Origin: Trichuris trichiura
Lineage: Eukaryota; Nematoda; Enoplea; Trichinellida; Trichuridae
Direction: 5' to 3'
Length of the DNA stretch: 64,000 nucleotides
Assembly: GCA_037903355.1 (NCBI GenBank)
Contig: JBAJFE010000004.1
Span: 4,262,001 to 4,326,000 of the forward strand
This document shows positions 55,501 through 64,000 of the stretch, in pieces. How positions within the stretch are numbered: position 1 is the first letter of the stretch; every line of letters begins with the position of its first letter. Under the pieces are notes generated by a model, which had not been told where the DNA came from, did no database searches, and saw only the letters and a list, made by a program, of their open reading frames with translations. The translations under genes were made by a program, and so were the position numbers.

Positions 55501-58500
55501 AGTCAGCTAGTTTCTTAGACCCGTTTTTACATTGCTCAGCGTCTTGTAATATATGAGTCAACGTCAGTCCTGAAGAGGACCTACGGGACTTTTTCCCATC
55601 GCTCAGTAATCGTCTCTCATGCACCAGAGCACGCACACTTTCAGTTTCGTATTCAGCAAAATGAGGCAATACTGTTCCTTGTTCTATAGCCCTTGACTCA
55701 ATCCATTCTGTCAATTGAAATTTTTTTTCATGCAACATTCCTGGTAGTTTCGACAAATTGTTAGCTGATCCTGGTACTTTAGAATTTTCAGCCTGCAGGC
55801 GATATAAGGTCGAAACATTTTGCGGCAATGATAGAAGTCTTCTAAGTGAAAGTTGACTCGTCGCTTCAGCAAAACGCCGCATTAATTCACCGGTTCCATA
55901 AGGTACGACGTCAGAGCTTTCTATGACTGCTCCTAATGGTCGCTGTTTTAAGCGCGGTAAATCAGACAGCCTTCGTCCACGCCTTAGGCCATGTAAGTCG
56001 AGCCCTTCTTGGATTGAGGTATTCTATAATGGCTGAAACTGCACCCAGTGCTGCAATACCCAAGTGCCAACACTTATTAATCTGAGTAGACGTTCTGTAG
56101 TGACAGAATTTTACGCAGGAAAACGCCACAGCCGTTTCCATATTCCGTAATAATAAATGGCACAAACACTCTGACGATTAAACTTTTCCTGCACACCCAC
56201 GGTTTTGCTTGAAGATAAAGACGCATCAAAGAATGAAAAAATACTTACGAACATATCTGTCAATTTCTGCGTGAGATTAAAAGTGTTCAAATTCAAAATA
56301 ACGAAGACGGTCTTTCGTTGTTTACATTTACTGAAATGGTTGAACTGCGCACTTGTCAAACATAGATGAACAACTTACTGGATAATGTCCGTCACATTTA
56401 TGTCCCTAATAACAGTATCGATTTCGTGAGCGTCAAACAAAGAAACAGAAGACATTTCTCCAGATTTTCCAAACGAAGAGTTCACCAACCAACGCAAATA
56501 GTCATTAGTAGCGTTAGAGAAAGGCTACAAATACTGGATATCATGCGAAACGAAACAAGTGGAATTCTTCATCGCTTACACTAATGAATGCCTTTATACC
56601 TTCTACGTCTTCCAAACGTCGGCAGGCATAATGCACATTTGCCCCTACAGTAAAAAGCACTAAGAACACTACTGAACCCAGTAAAGCAGTCCAATAAGCA
56701 ATGCATGCTGAACTAAAATACAACCCCGTGTAAATATAGGAAAATGGATATCGAAAGTTTGCTGCTATCGTAGCGCATACAGAGCAAGTAATTTCTTGGC
56801 CTTTTTTTCAGGCATCCGAAAATGACAGCTTCCACCTTCAGGCCCGAAGACAAACAATAGTAATACCGCAAAGGCGAAGAGAAGAAATGACGCAGCGCAT
56901 GCCAATGCAGACCATATGTTTGCGACTGTTTGCCTAAAAGATCAATAGCTTGGAAAGCGTTGCTTCTTTTAAAACTTCTAAACACTTTTTAAAGCTTCCT
57001 CTTTCTTACTGAGTTGGCGCGTTGAAGAACAGAAAGCTTTATTTTGTACTTAGGGCACGTTTGCTCAAAGCATTCGAACAAAGAGCCGAGGAAACCTCGA
57101 AATCGTCGAGAAACTATTTTCAGTTAGAAAGTAAAGCTTTTTATTTTTGAACAAACCAGCTCAACAGTAAGAAACAACCTAAAGAAAACAGCAATACCAT
57201 TAAACTGTAAAACAGTGCGCAAAACATTCACGAAAGCAGTTTAATAAATGATGGACAACTTTGAAGATGTGATGTTTTTGTACGGGACTATATGTTTTCA
57301 TACTGAAGTGTCTTTATTACGGATCAGGTGTCCCGTTGACATGTACAATAAACGTAAAAATTTTCCGTAGCTTTCAGGTCTATCGAGGCGGGTCACGATA
57401 GTCCCGAAAGCTCTGGAGAATTTTTACGTTTATTGTACACATCAACGGGGCACCTGATCCGTAATAAAGACACTTCAATGGACAACTTTATATCAATTGT
57501 CAAATCTACACGCTGAAGATGAGGCGTAAGAACAAATAATCTTTATTGCTGACAGTTAATGCATAAAATGTTTATGCGTGGTATACTGCCGTCTCAACAA
57601 AGCAATAAAACATAAAAAATCGATAAGCAGTATCTTATAATGAACAATGCATTCTACTCTGAAGAAATATACTACGGCTAAGTAGAGTGAAAGCAGAATT
57701 CTCAGATTTTATAGAATCTGCAAACATCTGCAGGCTGTGCGTTCAATAAGTAAACGAACAGTGCGCTTAAAACTATTCTAGCCGTAAATTCACTTACCCA
57801 ATATAGGAAACTGTTCCTTCAGCAAGTGAAAACTATGTCAGCATTTGGATGAATTAAAACTTGTAGCAAAGCTCTTATACTAACGGTAAGAGTAATTTAC
57901 CCTTTCTTTTTAAATGGCTGTTTTCTTATACAACATTCTGTTTAAGCATTAATGAGTGCGTTTTAAAGGTCACCTTTCTCGTAATGTATGTTTTACTTCA
58001 ACGTTGAGACGATCAATTTTTTTGCTATCTGAAACATCGGCAACGTTTAGCGTCCTGTATTCTGGTAAGATTTGATTTGAGGGGCATTATGACGACTGCT
58101 GAGTTTCAACAAATGAGAGTAGGATCGGCTGCGAGCAACTTGAAATCTACATTTAAGTTTTATCCAGTGGCCAACTGTACTTAAAAATTTCTTCGGATAA
58201 ACATGAAATTACGCGCTGCAAATATTTTACCACACTTGAAAGTTAAACAGACTAAGGGAAACATAACCTGTTAGCAGCGCCTTGTTGGATTTGCAGTTTG
58301 TACTTCGATATCATGTCAGCGGGCTTCGTCATAAATGTAATCTTAAAAAATGGCAGGAGTTAACAAGGGTCGATGTACTGAAGGTTCAAAAAGTTTTTTC
58401 TTCCAAGGTAACATACTAAAAGGGGAGTTTTTCTTCTAAATTTTTTTGCGGTGTTTCCGGTCAAAGAGATTTCAGACTTATTCGTTATGGGTTTATATAT

Positions 58501-61500
58501 AAAATGGCAAAAATATAACGGTTGTACGCATCGTGTATTAAGGATTAAGTCAAGACAGCTCTATCCCTGTCATTGGGCACAGAGGTAAATGTGTAGAACG
58601 GTCATCCAAACTGAGATGGTTGGACAAAATACAAGCAGATCTAAACAATGTACAAATCGCTCACGACGAAGCGTTCAAGAGAAGCATCTGGAAAGCATAA
58701 GTAACGCCGTAGACCTTACATAAGCAGGACACGTGCGAAAGAAAAATCTGCGTTGTGCGCACTGCGCTGAGCAAAGATTCTATTATCAACGAAGTATTTA
58801 TAGAAATATTCTGAATCTTCTGACTTAACAAAACCTACAAGCTTTAACAAACTGAGCAGAACGGTTGGGTAATGTTGGTATGGAAAGAACAGAGACTGAA
58901 AGATGTGAAGGAGTCCATTGGAGAAGACTATAGAAATCGTAATTCAATTTCTATTGTTGCCAGTCGAGACTGCGCTGCTTTAGGAAATTGGCGACAAAGT
59001 ACCTGACATCCGCTAAGAGAAAGAAGGAAACTGAGAAGACCCTAAAGATAAACGAGGTTCATAGCAGGTCGAAATAAAGGTGTAGCTACCGACGGCAGCG
59101 AACGAGCGCGAAAGAAGCAATGATAATATGAACCCAGAACGGGGCCTGACAAAGCTTATGTTCGCAAAGATACCGTTCACATGCAGCGATGACGCGCTCA
59201 TAATAGATAACTTCGGTTCGCGCCTTCAGCGTGCCGTAACTGAACCGAAAACCTAGTCGACAACACTTATAGAATTTAAGAACTCACTCGAACGAACAGA
59301 AGCCCAAATAGTAAATTAAAAGGGGAAGCCGCCAATGTAATCAGATTGTTTGGATTAGCCCAACAATAATTTCATTTCCTTTCGAAAGTCCTGTCCAAAG
59401 GAACGTCTTCGTTAAGAAAATACAGAGCCTTCGGAAACGTTCTGCTCCCGTCGCGGACAATGGGAACAAATTGGTGTAACCCTCCAAGTTATATCAATGC
59501 AATACGACATTCTAAGTAGATCGAGTATGTCTTCAGAAGTTAAATCATCGAACAGAATTATGCATGTCAGCGAAAAATCATATTTGACAAAGTTAAATGA
59601 ATTATGTCTTGGCCGAAGCGAAATTGATTAATTTAGCCCAAGATAAGATAATACAGGTATCCGGTTAACGAAGATTGATAGAATCAGACAAATTATTCTT
59701 AAAGCGAACATTCGTAACTCGAAAAAGCGGTTGCTATTTGCTAACATAGGAAGCCGTTTTAAGTGGACCTGGTCTCTTTGAAATAATTTGTCAGGCTTTA
59801 CTGACTGCGGATACAACGCAAGGAAACGTGCGCTGCAGTAGTGCATAGTAGAAATAGCAACTGCGCAAGTGACAAAAATACATTCCAAATAAAAACAACA
59901 CATGCAAGGTATACTTCCATTGCGGAAAATTGGATGGTGGAGAGAGTCACAGAGTCGTATGACTCATCTAGAGGATACATTCTTGTGCAATGTAAATTTC
60001 TGCCTCTGTGGAGGATAATTGCCGCGCATTTTGAGCTGCTACCGTTGAGATAGAAGGCGAATCCCGGGAGACTGGTTTGCTGCCGTTGCCTTGATTTGCT
60101 TGCCATAAAAAAAAAGAAACGGCACAAGAAAGAGAGTAGGCATTAAGGCCATAGGCGATGGCAAGCAAGACGCCAATAGGTCGAAATCCCAACGGTCGAA
60201 CTCCTGAACAGGTCAAAAATGCACTGTGAAAGGTGATCTTGTGGCAGTTCTGCATTGGCATCTTCTATTTAAGGAGTGTATTTGAGTAGAAAAGTTTTTA
60301 TATCAACTTCGTTTTTTAGATCACTAATTTCAAACAAGAGCAGTATAATAATGCTTCTACTGAAATACATTCCTGATATATAAGATGCCAGTGCAAAACC
60401 GGCACAAGCAACCTGACAGAGCATTTGCCACCTATTCAGAATTTCGACCTATCAGGATTTTGACCCTAAGCCCGGGGATAAGCCAAAACTACTTGGACTT
60501 TTTACCAGTCCTGTTCATTCGCCTGTAAGCTGCATGGCAGATCACTTAGTCTATTAACCATCCGCTACGAAACAGAGCTACCAAAGTTTTGTAAGGACTG
60601 CCGGGACTTTCTTTGCGCCCTTTTTTTGAGTGAGACTATTCCTTGTAATTGCTTAGCGGTCTATCCACCATTCCTCTTATCACACCATCCTTGAACAAAG
60701 GAAGTAAAAGGGGATGAAAAGTGCACACGTTAGTAACATCCTTACCATATGCAGTTATTTTGAAGCCATTTAATGCCCCAATGAACAAAACGCGAAGGAA
60801 TGTATGGCAATTATTCTCTCTTACTGCTGAGCAGCCGCTTATTGAAGGAACCACTTTCCGTCGCTTAACATTTCTATTCCGAAAAAAGCCTGAACTCTAA
60901 TGGATTCTAACGCAATATTGAAATGCCAATGCTTTCGCGAGACCGTACGGTGACCGCTTAATCGATCTGTAACCTAGAGCGTTTTCCACCGTGCGCCGTT
61001 GAGTTCGAAAACGACTTCAGCCTCACACACGCTTCAGCTTTATGCATATGTGACAAACTAAAGGGGCGGAAGGAGATTACCAAAAAAATTCTAAGCAAAA
61101 ACAGAGCATACGAAAACGGGAAATCAAAAATATTCAACAAATAGATAGCAGCAGACGAATAATGGGTAATTATTTTCTCAGGATAAAATGACAGAACCCA
61201 TTGATTCCATTCCGTAAGGTAAAGTATACGCACGGTCAGCAGACTGCGTTCAGCGAAAGACAGCCATGCCTTAGCTATGAGATGACATTAACTCAGAACT
61301 TCACGCGTAGCTGTTTAAAGCGTGATTGACGCTGATCGGGAGTCACACTCTTCGGTCAGTTTTTTTCTTTAGATGGTTATGAGGTTTTACCTCTATAGTA
61401 AGATTTTAATTTTTCCAGACTTTTCTGTATTCGATCGAACCCAGACTTCTATTTCCTAAACAGAACGACTGCGATGTATCTGTCATTGGTTTCAAGGAAC

Positions 61501-62529
61501 ACAATTTACAATGATTTGAAACAAACAGCTCAACTTCCTTGTGGTAATAGAACGGTTTCGTAGTCGTGTCTGTTCAAAACTATTTTATACCCGTTTTTAA
61601 TATGGTTTCCTTATAGGGCATTTCAGCTTCTTAGGATTCAGACGTCCGTCGCTTAGGTATGCCATCATCATAATGTGAACTTGCTGAACATCCTATCCTG
61701 CCCTTGCATAAGTCTAAGCCTAAATAAAATGCTGATATTTAGGCAAAGACATAGGTAAGGGCCGAACTAGCTGGCCATATTCTAAGCCAGTAATAGCAAA
61801 ACACGAAACAGAAGTGACCTGCATTCTTCACACGGTACGTAGGCAACCTGCACGATCAGGACGCATTCGTTATCTGAATAACCGTGTGACTGACGGACTC
61901 AGAATTAAGAAGGTTGTCCCTTACTAATAAAATATGACAAGAATCTGATCTCAGCAGCGTTCCTATTCTGGTCGTACAGTTAATGAAAAACAAAAAGAAA
62001 CCTTGGAAAGCAGTATAAAACTCCCTGTCGAAATGCAAAACCGACAAATTGCTTTTGTATTCTATTAACGGATGAAGATACTGGTGGCCGACAAGGCGCA
62101 CTATGTAGACTACGAAACGTAGGCATTGAAATCAGCCTGAAGTTGAACGGAAGAATCATATTTAAAATCACGCAAAGGAAAGAATTCGATACGCAAAATT
62201 GCTCAACAAAGTTAATTCTGGACGGAGATAATGAAGTGAACGATGAAATAATATGGAAAAAGCAGCGCTGAAAGAACACTTTTAGAAATGTGCGATTACA
62301 TGTATAATCATGAATGGCAGATGTTCCAAGCAGCAATAAAACAACTTCCTACTTACCGAAGAGATTAAATTATCCAGCAGTTGTTGAACTGCTGCTAAAG
62401 GTTTAGTAGTCTGTCGTGCTACATTAAGCAGTTCTTAAAATACTACGTCAAAGTAAGCAAAATATAACGTAACTTACGTGAAGGAGTTGCCCATGCATGT
62501 TTCTCAAACGTCTCCAAGATTTGCCGGTG
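52419..62529 (-). CDS. Prominin-like gene C, 3' part (exons 7-17), 5' end beyond window
   Basis: Third copy; exons 1-6 lie to the right of the window. Exons seen (descending): 62529-62478, 62433-62357, 58341-58268, 56933-56781, 56712-56580, 56524-56379, 56330-56249, 56023-55496, 55451-55245, 52708-52619, 52553-52419. They sum to 1677 nt (558 residues plus stop) in one open frame, entered in phase 0 like exon 7 of A and B. By the B spacing, exon 6 would fall just past 64000. The last exon differs from that of B by only a few residues, indicating recent duplication or conversion. Intron 13 is only 225 bp here and is an empty-site reference for insertions seen in A and B. Confidence 0.84.
52619..52708 (-). 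CDS. Gene C exon 16
   Basis: 90 nt. CDKLTYFIRRAYNSTCGNTF; donor gtaact. Confidence 0.88.
52709..55244 (-). other. Gene C intron 15
   Basis: 2.5 kb; includes copy 2 of the composite repeat. 52760-53690 has no recognisable element. Confidence 0.65.
53697..54835 (+). repeat. Composite interspersed repeat, copy 2
   Basis: Same module order as 37729-39396, without the inverted retroposon pair; it therefore shows the pre-insertion state. Ends at ccttcgttaatcaggggata with cctgtatcag after it. Confidence 0.75.
55245..55451 (-). CDS. Gene C exon 15
   Basis: 207 nt, phase 0. TFRDDMETFINLSAPITEMC; ends RTYAKRINYA; donor gtaagtgc. Confidence 0.86.
55496..56023 (-). CDS. Gene C exon 14 (large loop-2 exon)
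   Basis: 528 nt, 176 codons. NTSIQEGLDLHGLRRGRRLS start; the QLLPEQE stretch of A and B is missing here (internal in-frame deletion); ends KLADCK, donor gtaacc. Confidence 0.87.
56249..56330 (-). CDS. Gene C exon 13
   Basis: 82 nt. KCEQRKTIFVILNLNTFN; donor gtaagtat. Confidence 0.88.
56379..56524 (-). CDS. Gene C exon 12
   Basis: 146 nt. PFSNATNDYLRWLVNSSF start; differs from B mainly after GKSGEMSS. Confidence 0.88.
56580..56712 (-). CDS. Gene C exon 11 (TM4)
   Basis: 133 nt. AYWTALLGSVVFLVLFTVGA then NVHYACRRLEDVEG; donor gtaagc. Confidence 0.9.
56781..56933 (-). CDS. Gene C exon 10 (TM3)
   Basis: 153 nt, TM3 exon as in A and B. Its donor gtatgc is closer to consensus than the gtac of A and B, supporting the chosen boundary. 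Confidence 0.86.
56934..58267 (-). other. Gene C intron 9
   Basis: 1.3 kb with one fold-back insertion; the rest aligns with gene B intron 9. Confidence 0.65.
57263..57477. mobile_element. Fold-back element FB4 in gene C intron 9
   Basis: Arms 57304-57375 and 57407-57477 (tgaagtgtctttattacgga, tacaataaacgtaaaaattt and complements). Direct repeats atggacaacttt at 57251-57262 and 57478-57489 flank it; gene B has the uninterrupted sequence near 35060. Half-units occur at about 19533-19620 and 51577-51665. Confidence 0.82.
58268..58341 (-). CDS. Gene C exon 9
   Basis: 74 nt. ITFMTKPADMISKYKLQIQQ then GAANR; donor gttatg. Confidence 0.82.
59652..60490 (-). repeat. Composite interspersed repeat, copy 3 (inverted, partial)
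   Basis: Begins acaggtatccggttaacgaa, then runs backward through the aacggcagcag-type block to an FB3 fold-back at 60160-60480. Opposite orientation to copies 1 and 2. Confidence 0.72.
60640..60860 (-). pseudogene. Penelope-like RT fragment (PLE3)
   Basis: Minus-strand open piece with NGFKITAYGKDV and DGVIRGMVDRPL. It aligns in order with EGIKTTVYLKATHS and TGILGRMADCAL of PLE1 and with GLKTRVYRKSAH of PLE2. Too short to classify further. Confidence 0.55.
62357..62433 (-). CDS. Gene C exon 8
   Basis: 77 nt. LLNVARQTTKPLAAVQQLLD; donor gtaagtag. One residue differs from gene B in this stretch. Confidence 0.86.
62478..62529 (-). CDS. Gene C exon 7
   Basis: 52 nt. HRQILETFEKHAWATPS; donor gtaagtta. 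Confidence 0.84.
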
Positions 62530-64000
62530 CTAAAACTATTCCTATGAAATGCGTTAGTTAAATTTCAAATATTCGTAAAGACTTGGAATAGAAGTAATTC
62601 TGTATTACTGCTTAGGCAAAAAGAATCAACGAAGCGTAATTTGAGAAACATAGAAATAAAGCGTCTCGTAAAGCGTCAACACAGACGATAGTCTGCGTCG
62701 GTGTTGGAGCAATTAATTGCGGCACGCAATTACAATGGTGTAAACACCTTTAAAAACCTAAAGCTTTAGGGAAAATCAAGAGTGCAAACGCACCGTGAAG
62801 TGAAAATGGATGTGATAGTAAACGAAAGCTTAAAAGCTTATACTGAGCTGAAGTTGCTTTGGCAAAAATGGTATTTCAAATACTGCTCAGGGAAGAATGC
62901 AATCAAAAAAGCTGTGCAATGGAAGACAATTTTGATGGCGAAAAAAATGTGAAGGAGAATTTAAGAACAACAAAACATAGCTGAATAATCTGAATTTAAC
63001 AAATGGAAAAAATGCGTAGAAGCACATGTTATTTGATGTATTTGTGTCTCACATTACCAGGGCAGCTGAAAAGAGTCTGATTCACGTTGCTCGAAACATT
63101 GCTGATAAAGTCAGACTACCCACTTGCACAGTTATCACTATAATGCCGACCAGTACGACACAACATGTGCGCCGCACAATGTCCTGAAACAACCGCGCTC
63201 GAACAATGGCACCGTTACCACAAAAGTGGCCATAGTTAGCGCAGTACTGGTCATTCTGGACATGAGCAACTGCATGGCAAAAATGTCTGAATCTCTAGCG
63301 AATTCTATTTATATAATCAGTGAATCAAATCCTACCGAAGAAACTAGGAGGGCTCTATTAAAATTTCTAAATTATTTCTTTACTGAAACGAATGATGCTG
63401 AGTTCATAAACCGCAGAAGTACAAATAGAGATAGGGGTCACAAGTTAGGGGGATTACACAGTAAATACAGTTCATGGTAAACGATTTGAGGACAGTGGTA
63501 TGTGAATCGGAAAAGTATGCTGAAGAACCGCTAAGTTATTGAAAGTTTGAAAGAGTATGCTCTGTCACCTAGAAAAAGTGAGGAAGAAAGAGAAAAAGAT
63601 AATGAAGCAGAAAAGTCAGCAAGAGAGCGTTACTTATGTTGACCAGATCTAATTGTACAATGATTAAAGGACAAATTTAAACAACGGGGTCTTGACATGA
63701 AGTGGCAATAGTGTTATCAAGATGATCATCACAGGTTTGAAACCCCATTAACGCTGATTTTGCGACAGAAAAATAAACGGACAGCAACTTTACATTACAA
63801 TGCCTCTGTCAAGACATCCGGCAGAATGAATCTAAATTATCTAAAATAAACAATGTCGTCTTCGTCTGCTTCTGGAGCCTTAGTATGGACACAGGCATAC
63901 TCTGATCACGGTGATGTTGCATCGTCCAAAATCAGTAGGAACCCAACGCGCCATAATAACGCCTGTGTGATACATTTCGGTGGAACCGCCCTAATGACAC
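62530..64000 (-). other. Gene C intron 6, partial
   Basis: Right edge of the window, aligning with gene B intron 6. A 118-codon plus-strand open frame at 63124-63480 lies here; the gene B copy of that stretch is shifted and stopped, so it is not called as a gene. Confidence 0.55.

Larger units (their letters stand above)
58342..62356 (-). other. Gene C intron 8 (4 kb)
   Basis: Holds the inverted composite repeat copy and a Penelope fragment. 61100-62340 aligns with gene B intron 8 near 40360-42050 apart from the hAT MITE. 58345-59640 shows no recognisable element. Confidence 0.65.

Noticed and set aside
56713..56985. 90-codon open frame across gene C exon 10 in another frame (also 34523-34795)
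   Set aside because: Shadow of the TM3 exon: the splice-compatible frame encodes TM3 and matches between copies.
61930..62100. Candidate exon ending in gtaaggga (also near 41630) between exons 8 and 9
   Set aside because: The frame contains a stop in gene B at the required phase, and exons 8 and 9 already join in phase 0 in all copies.

Overview
The window is animal nuclear DNA: AT-rich, intron-rich and dense with transposable elements. Intron-rich genes mixed with GIY-YIG Penelope-like elements and Buster-type hAT elements fit an arthropod, perhaps a chelicerate such as a tick. That assignment is inference; nothing in the window fixes the species.

The cellular content is a minus-strand tandem array of prominin-like genes (five-pass membrane glycoproteins of the prominin/CD133 family). 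Reading GT-AG exons by eye gives 17 exons for gene A (25703 down to 814, 806 residues) and 17 for gene B (51076 down to 27920, 816 residues). Gene C (62529 down to 52419, exons 7-17) runs off the right edge. Exon order, splice phases and most exon lengths agree across the copies. The proteins show the prominin layout: an N-terminal segment with VVQPSELP, TM1 and TM2 in one exon, a first extracellular loop, TM3 and TM4 in adjacent exons ending GANVHYACRRLE, a second extracellular loop, and TM5 with a short tail. Bases 1-780 match the spacer downstream of gene C (about 51480-52340), so a further copy probably starts about 0.4 kb left of the window.

Almost all other content lies inside introns. 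Gene A intron 6 holds a 4.95-kb palindromic Penelope-like element (11041-15990), itself interrupted by a hAT MITE and a small poly-A retroposon. Gene A intron 5 holds two pogo-like MITEs, an 860-bp terminal-inverted-repeat element, a fold-back element and a second Penelope fragment. Gene B intron 13 holds a nearly complete but dead ZBED/Buster-type hAT transposon (30586-33927) with perfect 8-bp target duplications, followed by a 79-bp MITE sharing the same target. Three LTR-like insertions, several fold-back families, a composite repeat present three times and a 36-bp tandem repeat fill much of the rest. The same introns can be compared between gene copies, and this shows occupied versus empty insertion sites.

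The least familiar structures are (i) the prominin-like array itself, whose first exons encode no signal peptide, and (ii) a GC-rich, poly-A-tailed short retroposon with a hammerhead-like CTGATGA...GAAA core, seen once inside the Penelope element and once as an inverted pair at 38356-38831, each time between direct repeats. No ordinary tRNA, rRNA or CRISPR locus was found.
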